64,000 nucleotides of DNA from NCBI RefSeq assembly GCF_963678635.1, contig NC_087069.1, positions 33,253,090 to 33,317,089 of the forward strand, given 5' to 3'. Shown here in pieces: positions 44,017 to 57,263 of the stretch. Each line of letters starts with the position of its first letter. Positions within the stretch are counted from its first letter, which is position 1. The position numbers were made by a program, and so were the translations under genes. A model generated the notes under the pieces. It had not been told where the DNA came from and searched no databases. It saw nothing but the letters and a program-made list of their open reading frames with translations. The stretch comes from Symsagittifera roscoffensis. Its lineage: Eukaryota > Xenacoelomorpha > Acoela > Convolutidae.

Positions 44017-45394
44017 CCCATCCGGGTTTTACAGAGTTTTTTAGAATTATCTTTCTGCAATTCAAAGGATGGATGATGGACGTTGGTATTTGGCGAACAT
44101 CGTATTCTGGTCCGGTTCAAAATTGTATTTAGTAAAACATTTGTTAGCTCACAGACTGGGTACTAAAGGGCAGCAGTGAAGTTGCACGGCGTTAAGCTTA
44201 TTTATAATCTTAACCTTATTTGCCGTCACATAAATTTGGCACAAAAGCGATATAATTTGCTTAAACTTGCTTAAAGGTAAACGTCATGGTCGCGCAGAAG
44301 TTTCCACGTCGCTCAAAGTCGAGCAGAAATTCGGAACAAATAAATTTCCAGGCACACAAAAAACTCGATTGGTCGTCAAAAGTGTCAATATAAATAATTG
44401 GGTCGCGCAGAGCCGCCTTAAATCTATTTTGTCGCGCAAAGTTGTGCAGAAAGCTTAAAGTCGCGTAAAGTCGGCAAATTTAACTTACGGGAGAGGCTCA
44501 AGTTGCGCTGTTTTCTTTGATAGCGCAAAGTTGATTACAATTTTTTTTGTAGCACAAAGTTGCAACATCTTTTTTGAGTCGCGCAAAACCGCGGTGTGTT
44601 TTTTGGGTCGCGTCACAACCCAATTTTGTGTCACAAGATTAGCGACATACCCGTTTTGGATCGCGATTTAAATTTTCAGAGATAAGATATCAGATGATTT
44701 TAAAACCTTCAAATTATTTATGGATTTTTCTTTTTTTTTCTAGTTCTTCCAAACAGATCTAGTTTTTTTTCTAGTTTTTTGAAGAAAATGACCCAATGCT
44801 TTTGCCTTGGGTTGGTTATTTACTCTGTCAATTTTCGACTTTCATACAAAAATCTTTTTGAACTGTTTTATATCATCTGATAGATATTTTATCCCGAAGC
44901 CCAAAAAGCTAAATCTGTTTCACCTGTGATCTATTTTCATAAACAGATGGTTACTTAGCAAATCGCAAATTTGGCTAATTTGGTATAAATAAGGCTCGAC
45001 ATAATGCGTTCTTATAACACGCGCAAACGGGGGTTTTAACTGTTTCGAATGGAATTGAGGCTATTCTCATTATTAAAATTTAAAGCGCTAAAAGCATCCT
45101 TTTGTACTCAATATATTGCGTGGGGTTCAATTGAAGAAAAAAAAATTGAAAATGTTTTTAAACCATCCTATCAACTTATCAACCCTTTGCTCAAATGAAG
45201 AAAAAAAATGAATGTTTTAGATATCTATCCAATTCTTTAAACTTCTCCTGGCCATGCACATCACTGAACAAAAAATAGGTTTCATTTTTTTTATAAAATT
45301 GATGTACAACCAATCACAAGAACTAGTTTAAAATGCAAAATTTTACAGAATGTAAGTTGCAAAACGTGATTAAAATTTATTAAAAAAACCCTTA

Positions 45395-47853
45395 AAAATG
45401 TGCTAAAATATCTCGTCAAGCAAAAACGTTACCAAGAAAAGTGTAAAAACAAATCAACCCCTTCAAATATCATAAATCGTTATAAAAAGAACATACCGAG
45501 TGGTAAACATAATATACTTACGTATCTTCAAGTTTTCCTTAGCTGAAACTGAGAGTTAAGCATGGTACTTTGTTATTCTAGTACATTCTAATCAGAAGGA
45601 ATTACGTCTATATCCATTTTTTTGCCATCTTACCACTTTTCACTTTATTTTATAAATCTGAAACGCATTCACCACTTTTTTATTTTTATCCCTATGCAAA
45701 AACAATACTGTCACGAGGCTATAGCATAGCTATTCAGCTTTGCCACAGCTGATATCTAAAGCTTTTTTTATTGGTGTACAAAACTGAAAACAGGACTTCT
45801 CGCGTCAGGGTGGAGCCTTGAAATTTCTGATTGCTGTTTCTCGTGGCTCATTTAGCCTTTGATAGCCTTTCGAACAGAAATTTACGCTGTTTTATGTATA
45901 TATTTTTTCGGTTCCCAAGCTTATCACCCCGTGTTTTGTAACCCCCTTTTTCTTAACCCCCTCTCATATAACCCCCAAATCAGGTAACCCCACTACAATT
46001 TAACCCCTTTTTAAAACCAATTGTTAGAATCAAAGTGAAAGTTACTTGAAAAGGATTCGGAACCATATCGTTGGTAAACATCAAAGCTTTAATTGCGAAA
46101 AATTTTGCGAACCAAAATGAGTTAACACGCACGCTGCTAAATGCGTTTTAGATTTGAACAGAAATGACCTTGCCGATAGTCTAGACTTTGATATGAACTT
46201 GAAAACGAATCCGACCGACATGATTCAAACTGGTGCATATACAAAACAGTCCAAAACCATTTGAATTTCTTGACCTTGATCTTTTGGCGCCGACAGAATT
46301 GATCTACGCTTTGAAAACTCAAACATGGGCTTAATTAAGATCAAAGAGCCAAAGTTGGAAGAATCTAGAGTTCAAAGGATCGAATCCCTGGCGGCACAAT
46401 AAATTTTCCAATTTTCCCAAAAAAGTTGAATTTTGGGTCAATATGATAACGGGTATATCAAGGGTACAATAAATGGATTAACCTTACAGGGTTGGGCGGA
46501 TGGAAAAGAAAAGTCAACACCTTGTATGTATTTATTATTTTGCCGGTTTCAAATCGACTCTAGCTCAATTTTGAAAAATCAAGGAAAATAATTAAACTTG
46601 GAAAAAATTTTATTGCTTGGCAATATAAATTAAATAGCAAATATTTAACTCAAGTTCGCCATAGCGCGAAAGAAATGCAAATCAGTTTTTTCTTCGTAAA
46701 CATGCATAATATTCTGCACTTTTTCGTTGAGCACCCGGTATTTTTTCTTTTTTGTAAATTGATGCCCACTCGAGGCGTTATAGAAATTAAGTTTTTGGAC
46801 GGACGCGTCTTTTTGCAAATTTGCAATCACTTTCCATATACTGGGATGCGATCCACTGAAGTATGACTGTATGCCATAATGCCAGCCCTCTACAGCATTT
46901 GTTGTTCTGGCCAAACCCGATGATGCCGCATCCCTTTGATTCCATAATGAAGGGGGAATAGGGCTTCCCGATTCGGGACGAGACTTTTTATGTAGTTAGA
47001 TCCAGAATAAAGGCAAAGCTCGTCAACTTTCGCTATTTTTTCCGACTCTTTTATGGTGCGATCGCAAACTATTTGAATTTCCTCCACTATTTTATCGTAT
47101 GAATTTCCTTATTTCTTCTTCTTTTTCGAAAGCCAGTGCGGGTAACATTTTGAGTGCTAAAGCGAACTCGTGGTTAGTTTCGTAATCCTTTTTCAATCCG
47201 AGCTCCCCGATTTTTCTCATAAAACTTTGTGAAAGATGGAAGAAACATCCCGACAGCTTGGTCTCGGGAAAATTTTTCTGAAACGCTTGAATTTTCTTTG
47301 GATGGTAGGGCTAGTTGAGTGGCAATGTTGTCTGTAATTGGCTGAATGGCGGTTGCGACTGCGACGGTTGGGGTGTTACTATCGCTTAGCTCCTTGATGT
47401 TTTTCAAAACTAGTCGAGCATCAGGTTTGCCCGTGGAAATATCGTGATTATGTTGACCCCTCGTTTCAATAAAATTTTCTCCTTCCGTAATTGCTGTTGC
47501 GCGGCATTTATGGGTTTGGTACTTTGAGCAGTTCCAATTTGTTGTTGTTTTGCTTTTTCGTTTAAGGTAATACTCGTGGCCTGATACCACTAGCATTTGT
47601 TTATCTTTCGAAGATAAAGTAAAATGGAATGACGCTTCAAACATTATATCTGATCTGATAGAGTGGTATAACAATGGTTAAAGAAACAGGCAGTATGATT
47701 TTTTATAAAACTCACAATCGTCTTTTGTTGCCTTCAATTAGCACCATGTAGGTTATCTCTGTTTTAAACGCGTGAGTGAGGAATTATTTCTCTAACTAAT
47801 CGAAATGCAATTACTTTTGAGATGCTAGAGGCATCAAGTGAATTAAGACTAGC
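45395..47853 (-). mobile_element. FLYWCH-MULE transposon remnant inside unit 3
   Basis: 2.46 kb present in unit 3 but absent from units 1 and 2, between ACCCTTAAA and TAGCTTTTCAGG. It carries the broken transposase. No target duplication was visible, so units 1 and 2 may equally be deletion derivatives of a larger element. An inverted GGGGTTA block lies inside (45927-46008), facing the direct block at 47939. Confidence 0.65.
46645..47674 (-). pseudogene. FLYWCH-type MULE transposase, catalytic core deleted
   Basis: N-terminal FLYWCH zinc finger: LVVSGHEYYLKRKSK, WNCSKYQTHKCRA and GQHNHD (two Cys, His-x-His). After a 40-residue linker, and shifted in frame, comes the conserved C-terminal part: SGCFFHLSQSFMRKIGELGL, then NYIKSL...EALFP. 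After another one-base shift it ends with SLWNQRD...ARTTNAVEGWHYG. The DDE core between the finger and the GCFFHL helix is missing. Stops near 47170 and 47090 also break it. Confidence 0.75.
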
Positions 47854-48708
47854 TTTTCAGGCCTCAATTAGTAAGCTTAATTGGACTACTCCTGTACTTA
47901 TAAAAAGGACTTAATTTGGAACAAATTATCGTCATTAAAAGGGGGTTAAATTGTTGTGGGGTTATCATGTTACGGGGTTATGATATAGGGGGTGTAAACA
48001 GTGGGGGTTAAATATCGTAGGGTTAAATAGTGGGACACCATTTTTTCGTTTTTCAAAACAATAGTTTGGCAAAAAATCCATATTTGGATCCAATTACTGG
48101 TGTGAATTCAATCTGGAATGATTTAACAACCGCATTTCGTTTGCATATAGACACTACGCGTTAATAAAAACAGCACATTACCAAAATAACAATTATAGCT
48201 ATTTTCAAAGCTCTTTAGTGGTATAAAAAATCGAAATAGCTTGTATTCTGAAATCGTCAGCATTGTTTGCACCAATTTTATCAAAAAAAAGGTTTTGCTG
48301 TTTTTATCAAAAGTATTATATCAAAAAATTTCATCAAAGAAATTTTATCAAAAAAAAGCCCTCATCAGCGTCGACAACATTGAAGCCATCAAAAAAACTA
48401 GAGAACAACAAACTGCCTGGCATACTTTTTGCTGCTAGGATCAAACAAAAACAGTCGACAGAAATCAAAATCATAACAAGTTGTTCTCATCAATTAGTTT
48501 TCAGTATAGTTCATCAATTGCCGAGCATCAAACTTGATGGAACGCTGAAAGCTGTAGCTTTTGTGCTCGATTGCTTTTGTGCTCGGTCCTAAAGGTTTTG
48601 CTAGTGATTTGAGTGTCATGTAAACAGGTAACTCGAAAACTGAGTAAACAGTTCAAATTGTCTTTGCATTTTGTACAATTTAGTTTTGTTTGCTGTTCCA
48701 AAATCAGG

Positions 48709-49118
48709 TGAGTTAGGACCGATGTGGCTAACTCATAGAGTAATTTCGGATAGGGTACACCGTCTGCTCGCCACGCTATCTTATTTTCGGCCGGATAGAT
48801 TCGTGCAACATCTTAGTCTAATACCGATCCTAATCTTACTCTTATACTTTCTAGTCTCAGGGTGTTTAACTAGTCTCTGCTAGGCTCAATAGATCTAGGG
48901 TATACTGGTTTATTGCGGCTGCTGAAGTTCTCTTGGAGAGGCAACTAATTTCTAAGTTAAATTCAAATCTCTCTGGTGCTGAAATTACAAGTAATTTCAG
49001 CACTTACAAATAAGTGGGTTGTTAGTTAGATGGATCATGATTGGTTAATATTAAATACTTTACAGTGGTAAAATATCTAATTTATCCAATCATAAAATAT
49101 AGTTTAGATCAAGTTCCA
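48709..49118 (-). repeat. 3' LTR of element B (also the LTR of array unit 3)
   Basis: 410 bp. Very close to the unit 1 and 2 LTRs and less close to the other LTR of element B, as expected if array units and B exchanged LTRs. Confidence 0.88.
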
Positions 49119-50724
49119 CCCATCCGGGTTTTACAGAGTTTTTTAGAATTATCTTTCTGCAATTCAAAGGATGGATGATGGACGTTGGTATTTGGCGAAC
49201 ATCGTATTCTGGTCCGGTTTCTCTTGTTAGAGAAGTTCCAGGACGCTGGAGTTAGGGACATCAATCGTTGTGTCTTCTTGTGACAACGACGGTGTTTCCC
49301 AATGAAATCAATCTGATTTCAGAATGGTTTGCTATGACGGGTTTTTCTGTTTTATGTAGAGAACTTGTTTTGTGTTCGACCTCGTCTGGGAATGGCGTGG
49401 AGATTGTGCGTGGAGGGGATGCCTTGTAACTCGGATCTGTACGTATACTTGAATATCGAGGTGGTCATTGGTCTAGTTCAATGAAGTCCTTTTCTGCGAA
49501 GTTAAGTCGTACTCTAAATCCTTTGAGTTGTGATTGTGGACGGCATATTAGTTGTGGTTGGCCATTCTTTTTCGAGTGTAGTGGGGTCATTTTGTCTTTT
49601 GATGTTCGTCTTTGTTGTTGTATGCTGATCTATATACTGCAAAGTATAATTTACATTTTATAAAATTTTTATTAGTTCAGTGTTTTAATTATGATTTTGG
49701 TTAGTTGTTTTCACAAAAGCATTTTGTTTTAGTTCGGTTATTTTGAAGAGTTACTCACCCTTGAGTACCTCTTATTAAAAATAGAAGTGTGATCACAAAG
49801 CGTGGATGTAGCGCGGTGGGTTAGGCCGGCTATAGAGCATGCTTAGGACGTCCTCTCTGATGGGTTAGGCCAGGAGTGGGAGTATGTTTTCGTGCGGTTT
49901 CTTTGAGGGGTCCTGTTATGTGATAACGTTTTATGTTGGGTTTATGGTGGTCTTTCTTATGTTCCGTTGGTTGTGTCCTTTTTTTCAAAAATCAAATTGT
50001 TTTTGTTATGGGTTTGTCTTTCGACTTTTTTGTGTTTTATTATTTCTTTTTTAGACTTTATAATAGTCTTCAAAAGAATAAATTATCCAGTTTTAAACTG
50101 GGTTAATCCGGTTTGGGTACCGTTGGTTTTCTTTTCTTAGTCATGCTGTTATTTTATGATTTGTGGTGTTTAGTAAGCTGCGTTGGTTAGTTTTGTTTAG
50201 TATATAATTCCTTTCCAACCGGGTTAATGGAAAGTTTGAAACTTGTTATCGTGTGTTAGAGTTGTTGAGTGTGAAAACTTGAAACTGAAATTCTTTATTT
50301 AAACAATTCTTCGTGGGCGAGCTGTGCGAGTTTGGATAGAATTCTTGTGCGAGTGAATGAAAATATCAAAAGGTTGGTATTGCATTTTCATTTTATCGAT
50401 TTACTACATAGAATTTTAATTTTACTGCTAGTTTTGGGGAAAAGTTAAGTTACAAATTTTCATCATTATGAAGTTTACTGCTTTTGGGGAAACAATTTAT
50501 AAATTAATTTACTACATTCGTATGAATTTTATTATATTTATCTAGTGCAAAATATTAATAAAGTTTAGAAAAATTTTAACAAGTTTTATTTTTTCTTTTT
50601 CTTTTCTGTCTTTTGTAGATGATCGTGGGATGAAGACTAAAAATCTAAATGAAACATGAGTAAGGAATGGTTAGTATTAATTTAAATTTATTAGTGAAGA
50701 ATATGTATAAATTATACTTGCCTG
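49119..50724 (-). other. Non-coding 3' region of element B
   Basis: Homologous to 34002-35484 of A, including both palindromes (about 50060-50102) and the TAGCGCGGTGGG string near 49807. No ORF on the element strand. Confidence 0.6.
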
Positions 50725-52533
50725 TTAGTCGTCGGGGAAAAAACCGTGGGGGAAGATGTCGTGTATCATGTCGGAATTTGTTAGTAATTTTGCTAGTATG
50801 CGAATGATGTTTTTAGTTTGAAGCAGTGGCCAAAGCAAATGAAGTGCTTTAATAGTTTTTAGTTCTTCGGTGCCAACTGCAAACTCATAAGGTGTGTTTT
50901 GAATGAGATTATATATTTTGTGATTTTATTTAGTATTGTGGATGAATTCTAATATAGGGATTTCTATAGGTTGGATAAATTCATGTGGGATAAGGAAGGG
51001 TCTGGATTCTTCTGCATTAAAGGTCTTCGTGATGGGACAAAATATATACATTTGTGTTATTGGGTCACAATTGCGGAGGATGCCGTGGAGGTTAGTATCT
51101 TTGATGGAATATGTGAAATTTAGAAAAAATGGCGAAGTGTACTTTGAATTAAGAAACTGAAAACGGTGGTGTGGTTGTCTTGATGGAGTGTGTAAATCAA
51201 AATGATTTTGTATGAAGCGATAATATGTATATGTGTGGGTTTGTTTAGTGCGTAACATAATGTCGTGTGAGCAGTGCAAATCGCGTCCATCTGGTGCAAG
51301 GAAGTGGAAGGTTAGTGAAAATAATTGAAATTTTTCTTTAAAACTTTCGTAAGCTTGCATGTCAGTTAGTGCTTCAGAAATGATGTGATCATATTTTCGA
51401 TCAAATATATTGAGTGTAAATACATATGGTGTTTTGATGAAAAATTTTTCTGTTAGTTGTGGGTTAGCGAAGCGGTCGTCATCTAAAAACTGATCTTGAT
51501 TAGTTCGGATGATATTATGGTCATAATATTCTAGTGTAAATTCGTTAGCTCGGGGTGCAGTGAATGTTTTTAGTGATTTTTTATATCCTATATAAGTAAA
51601 TTGTCTATGTGTTAGTGGTGTGGTGAGTCGATATAACATATCTTTATTCCTTTCTATATCGTTATGAGTATTAGATAACGGTAGGCAAAGGGGATTAGTA
51701 AAATGATAATATGTTGTCCAATGAAGTGTAGGCATTAAAACATGTTCATCTACAAAACTACGTGTGTCGTTAGTGTCGTTAGGTGTGTTTAATGTATATT
51801 GTGGGAATGAGGGTAAGGTGATTGCTAGAAAATCTTTCGTGTTGGTGTGGTGTGGATGATTAATATATTCGCAGGCTGTTCCTGGTTTGGTCGGGAATGG
51901 ATGGTTCGGGAATTTCCTTTTAAAAGTGCGATAAGCTCGGTTAGTGCTATTTGATGATTCGGTGGATGTGGATGATTGTGCTAATGATGCAGTATAAGCT
52001 GAAGAGGGTGTAGGGGTAGGTGGGTTTGAGGATTCTATTGTGGAAAAAATCTGATTTATAGTGAGGGTGTTAGGGTGTAATAGTTGTTGTTGTAGGGTGA
52101 TAAAATTATCGAGTTCTTGGGAGATTTGGGGAATATCTGGAGAATTGGATGATCGGTCTGAATGAAATGAAGAGTAGGTTGGGGTTACTTGTGAAGCATA
52201 AGAGGGGGTAGAAATGGACGGTAGTGGGTTATTTGGTGGGATTGGTTGAAAAGGGGGTTTTGAAAAAACTGAGGAAATGGTTTGAAAATTATTGAATGGA
52301 GATGGTTCGGAGTCTGCAAATTCATCAGAGCTTTCTATATTAGGGTTATTGAGTTGTGAAATGGAGTATAAAACTGAAATATCTCAATTAGTGTCTGAAT
52401 TCATGCTTGATGTTATATTACTAGTTGGGAAATCGGGTGGCGGGAAAGCAAAAAGTGGAATTATTGTAATTGGAGTGTTGAGGTTGGTTGGATGGGAAAT
52501 TGAGCGGTGTAGGGATCCAAGTTGTCGGCTCAT
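50725..52533 (-). pseudogene. ORF D remnant of element B
   Basis: Starts at ATG 52533 and would end at 50725, matching ORF D of A along its length. In-frame stops occur in the N-terminal part (a TGA near 52380) and near the end (TAA at about 50926). The longest open piece, 50926-51735, covers the folded middle and is about 93% similar to A by eye. Confidence 0.75.
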
Positions 52534-55103
52534 CGTGGGCTAAAAAAATTATTATTTTGAGACTGAAAAGCGGTGGTATGGGGTTGTTCGATAATTTGTT
52601 CATATGTATTTTCATCTTGTGAATGATGTGTCATTATATGTTGTATGTGTCATTATATGTTTGGTCTAAAATTTGGATTATGTGTTATTGCTAAATTTCG
52701 GAAATTGCGTGGGACTAAGGATAATGGATGGTTATGTGGTAGGGGTGGCAACTGTGGTGCTGTAGGCGTTACTTCTATATTATTATGTTCTTCGTCGTAC
52801 GTGTTCTGTCTTGACGCTATTTTTGTGTTATATTCTTTTATTTGTGCGTCTAGAAGAATTTTGTTTTTTGATGATGAAAAAATTCCGAAAAATCCTGCAA
52901 ATAGTATGCGTGCTACACTTGCTTGTCTATTTACTTGTGTGTGTATAGCGCATATATTATAGATTCCTTTTAAAAGTGAAAAAAGAAATCCTATAAAGTT
53001 AAACATTGCGTATAAAATAGTAAATTTTTCTAAGATGTAATAGGGCCATCCTAGAAAATCGAGAATTTCATTTTTTAGTGTAACAAAGCTAAAAATATTT
53101 ATAGGTGAAATATCCTGTAGTCTGTATTTTTCACCATTTAGATAAATATAGTCTTTAATGTCTTTAAAATATCCGCTATAATCTTGTGTATAGATATCTG
53201 CAAATCCTGCGGTTTCGGCAAGTTTGCGTCAGTTTTGGTCAATTGATTGTCTTTGTATAGTGTCCATTTGTGGTAATAATTCCTGGAATTGTTGTGTTCT
53301 AATGTGATGTTGGATATCGGATTTTGAATATATTCCAATTGATTGTAAATCGATATTTGGATTTCGAGCAATAATTCTAATGCTTTCGGGTGAAAATTTT
53401 TTGAGTGATTGCATTAATGTGGGGTATGGGGAAAGAAGATAATATTTATCTTTATCAGCGTTCAATTGTACTACATTGTGGCTATTTTCTTATCCACATG
53501 GGACTGCGGTATCCCAAAAATATGTTCGTCTTGAAAGTGTGTCAACAAAATGTACTTTATTTTTATAAAAGATAGGGATTCTTTTATAGCATCTTTTATC
53601 TTCAAAAACATATAGTGGTGATACTTTTTTGGTACAATTATAAAACCATAAAATATTTCCTTCGTAGTCTAAAAAATTTGATCTTTTCCTGATAGTAAAT
53701 ATCCTGCGTAGGGTATTTTTAATACCGCTAGTGCAAGTGATTGTAGGATTTGTGTCCTTTCTAATTCACATGTTTGATGAAGTGTTTCTAATTCAGAGAG
53801 TGACATTTCCTGAAAAATTCGACTAATTGTGTAGTCTAATTTCATATCTAAGTGAATATCATAGTGGATATTACCAAAAAAAGAATTATTCATTAGTGAT
53901 AGTTCTTGTAAACGTGTGCTTCTTGTGTCATGTGGCTTTAGATGTCCACCAGGTTGACCATTACTTTTTTGAAAGTTAACTGTAATATATGATGTTTCTT
54001 CGTTTAGAAGATGACCTGTGGCATAAGGGTCAATTTTTATTTTTCCAGTGGTCATGTCGAAACCTTTTTCGTATTCGACTAATATTTCAGAATATTGTGT
54101 TTTGTGAAGTGGATTTCTGTATTTGCATGCGAGTTCTGTTTCTTGATATATTTGAAAACGTACTTTGTTTCCGTGATGGATTTACTTGTTCATATGGAAT
54201 TGATTGTATAAAATATTTTTCGTGAAATTTTATCATTCGAGCGTGTATTTTTGCTACTTGAAATGTTGTACATGTATCTTCGGGAAACCAAACAATTGTT
54301 GCTTGTGTTCGTGTTGTAGGGTCACAATAACCTTGATCGTTTTTACAAGGTAATCTAATTCCTTGATAGATCATTGTGTTGTCAGATAAATCTCGTGTGA
54401 GTTGTATTTTTTCGAGTTGTATTTTCCAATCGAAAAACATTATTTTTTGATATCCTCTATTTTTTGTGTCTGCTCCGTAGTTTGATGGATTATTTATACC
54501 AATGTGTGGTATCCAGTGCTTATCGTGTATGTCATAAATTAATCTTCCGTGTGCGCCGTTGTATGGGTATTTTTCATCTAGTTTTATATGTCCTTGATAT
54601 CTTTCAAGTTATGCTTGATGTACAGAATCGGCAAAGACTTGAAAATATACTAATTTTCTGTCGGTGTTTTTATTTCTTGTGATATTTAGTCTGAGTAACT
54701 CGTTTTTACAATCATCGGGATTGAGATGCAAAATTCGTTCTATATTACTTTGGTAGAATGATTCGTGGTCAAGTCGGTTTTTATTTCCGTTTGAGACTTG
54801 TGAACAATGTACTTTCTTTTCGGAAAATGTTGCTGTAAATTTATATCCTATAACTGTTGTTGCTCGAGCTTTTGAATAGAGTGTCGCTATTACATTTGTA
54901 GTTTCTATAGCTTGTGGTTCTGTTTCGCATTGTGATACTTGATTTATTGCATATTTGTGTAGTGTTTTTTGTTCATTTTCTTCACAATCGTAATGTGTTA
55001 CTAATAAGTCTTGGGGTCCTGTGCGGGGAGAAGGATTTATGTTCTGATCGGAGATTATTAGAAAAAGGAGTTGGAGAAAAATCAATATTTTTAGAATATA
55101 CAT
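52534..55103 (-). pseudogene. Glycoprotein remnant of element B
   Basis: Starts at ATG 55103 with the same signal peptide pattern. The first break is a TAA near 54609, and frameshifts and stops follow near 54150, 53670 and 53490. The membrane-anchor part is open at 52653-53006. The codon where A has its TGA is a sense codon here, so that stop is private to A. The gene as a whole is dead. Confidence 0.75.
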
Positions 55104-56224
55104 GTGTATGATAATCCTGAGTACGGGTTATAAAATGTGATGTAACCAATTGTCTTTTTGGTATATCTGTCGTATTTATATATTACTTCAGTTGTTATAA
55201 ATGGTGGTGGTAGCGATTGAGCTGTTATATTTGGTGGGTTTAATGGGTAAGGATGTTGAGCAAGGTTGTTTAGTTTAACCGTGATTTCAAATTTTAATTG
55301 TAGACTATTTTGTTGGAGTATTTGGATGTTATGGTCACGAATGTCTTCGTGGATATCTTGTCTATATTGTAATCTATGAAGTGCCCAGTTGTGGAGTCGG
55401 TTACTTTCTGGGTGTTGTCCAAATAATGGTGGGGGTGCTGTGAATGTATTCCAGTCTAATCTTAAAGGGATATTTGTTGATGATTGTTCTCGATATCTAG
55501 CGTCGAGGTTATTTGGGAAATTTAAAGGAAAAGGCGTCGGTGAAATCTGGCTAATTGATGGTGTTGATGGTAGTGATAATGTTTCTGGTAGTGATGATGA
55601 TGTTGTTGTATCTGTAGAAATATCTATTGGATCATTTATTAAATTTGGTTCACCTTGTGTAAATGATTGTGTTGTCCAATATGGTAGTCGTGATGTTTGG
55701 TTTGGGGGGTTAAAGGGATTTTCACGTATTTGTTCAGATGTTGGTGTTGAACCTAAGTAATCTGAGGGTAGACTTGAGGTGCTACGTTGTGAAAGAAGCG
55801 TAGGGGTTTCCGGTAATATGCTAATTGGGTTTTCCGGAGTACTTGGTGATGGGGATTGGGGTATATCAAAATGAATTCGGGGGGTTTGAAAATTTCTATT
55901 TCGTCGTGGATGTATAATTTGTCTATTTATTTCAACTGTATTTTGGTTTTGACTAATATTTCGTATTCTACTTAATTCTTGTGGTAGTGTTGGGTACAAG
56001 TTATATGTTGGTTCACTTAGAGGTGCATGTCGCTGAACTGGTTCTAGTGGCTCAGATAAGCGAGCGTGTCGTTCTTCAAAAGTATATGGGTTATCTTGGA
56101 AAGAAATTTGTGTAGATGTTTGGTGGTTTTGGGTAGTTGTAGGTGGTGTCGGGTTTTCTTGGGAAGTTGTCGGTGAAGACTGACTGTGTGAGTGTTGGTT
56201 AGCAATTTTTGAGGGTTTTTTAAT
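55091..56224 (-). CDS. ORF B of element B (intact, no methionine)
   Basis: 377 open codons after a TAA at 56225-56227, ending with the same C-terminus as in A. No ATG in the whole frame. A branch-point-like CTAAC followed by two CAGs (minus strand, around 56180-56200) precedes the conserved coding part. Splicing to the second CAG would enter in phase 0. Its intactness, while the two downstream genes are broken, suggests either later decay or separate constraint. Function unknown; composition as in A. Confidence 0.6.
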   Translation of the reverse strand: MKKPSKIANQHSHSQSSPTTSQENPTPPTTTQNHQTSTQISFQDNPYTFEERHARLSEPLEPVQRHAPLSEPTYNLYPTLPQELSRIRNISQNQNTVEINRQIIHPRRNRNFQTPRIHFDIPQSPSPSTPENPISILPETPTLLSQRSTSSLPSDYLGSTPTSEQIRENPFNPPNQTSRLPYWTTQSFTQGEPNLINDPIDISTDTTTSSSLPETLSLPSTPSISQISPTPFPLNFPNNLDARYREQSSTNIPLRLDWNTFTAPPPLFGQHPESNRLHNWALHRLQYRQDIHEDIRDHNIQILQQNSLQLKFEITVKLNNLAQHPYPLNPPNITAQSLPPPFITTEVIYKYDRYTKKTIGYITFYNPYSGLSYTCIF

Positions 56225-57263
56225 TTATTTCTTCTTAGTGAAAAAATTTATGTTTAATGTAGTATTTTTCTAGAAAAATAATTAAAAGGATTGTTGCTAA
56301 GGCGAATGTTATGACTGCCTTCTTTATACATTTGCATATTGTCAATATGAGGGATGATAAAAATTACAAATAGTAAAAAAATATCTGTTCTACTAAAAAT
56401 GGTTCGTATCATTTAAATAAATTTTGGGTTTTCGTACCTGTGAATATGGTCAATGGCTTTTGAAAGTTGGAGATATAGTTCAAATATGGAATAGAAAATT
56501 TAAAAAGTATTGCAAAAATTGATTAAGATTATTACAATAGCTTCAAAGGTATCAAAAAGAAATACGAACAAAAGTTTAAATTTTGTTAAAAAGTTTATGA
56601 AAATGTTGAAAATTATGTTGACTGATCGAGAGAAGAGCATTTAAGAAATGGCTTCTTGATTGAATATTTTTTGTTGTTTGGGGCCATTTTCAAGTGTGGT
56701 CAAATTATTTATTGGTTTTTTGACAAGTGGGTTGAGTTTTGTGAAAAATTGTTGGGGGCGAATTTTATGGTGCTCGGGAGGTCTTCTTTTACTTTATTTT
56801 TATTTGTCAGTTGATCTGGGGTATTTTTGAGATTTTTGTACTTTAGGCTAAATGAATATGGTCGTTCTTTTACTTTAGGCAAATTTAACTTTTTTGTTTG
56901 GGGGGTTTTTGAGGTCTGAGTTGGGAAAATATTGTTGATCTTTGCGTTATTAGATAAGGAAGGGTTATGATATTATGGTGGTATTTATTTTAGTTGTCAA
57001 GTTTGAGTGGTTTGCTTATTTTTGACCTGGAGGTTGTAAAGTTATAGTTATAGATATGCCTGGAGTTTAATATCTTTCGTCTAATTGGTTTGTGTTAGAG
57101 TTATAGAAAGTGACGGATTGAATGAATCCTATTGGCTAATTTTGAACTAGAATCGCTGCGTGTTTGTCAGCATGTTATTTTGAAAAATGAAAGTTTAAAA
57201 TGTTTCAGAGGTGCAAAGATTATTAATTTTAAATTGAAAGCTGTTTTTTAAATTCAACTTTCT
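56225..57263 (-). other. Spacer between ORF A and ORF B
   Basis: About 1 kb, AT-rich with G-rich patches, no ORF on either strand worth calling. It probably contains intron sequence. Confidence 0.5.

Larger units (their letters stand above)
38815..49219 (+). repeat. Tandem array of a 2.65-kb unit containing an LTR
   Basis: Unit 1 is 38815-41465, unit 2 is 41466-44117, unit 3 starts at 44118 and is interrupted by 45395-47853. Each unit consists of about 2.14 kb of non-coding sequence, a reverse-oriented 410-bp LTR, and about 100 bp of the LTR element's 3' internal sequence. Period is 2651-2652 bp with very few differences. Short frames inside it are conserved only because the DNA is. A shrunken fourth copy lies at 60487-60790. 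Confidence 0.92.

Noticed and set aside
49800..49885. tRNA or SINE on the plus strand of the element B tail
   Set aside because: A-box-like string present but no B box or cloverleaf could be drawn.
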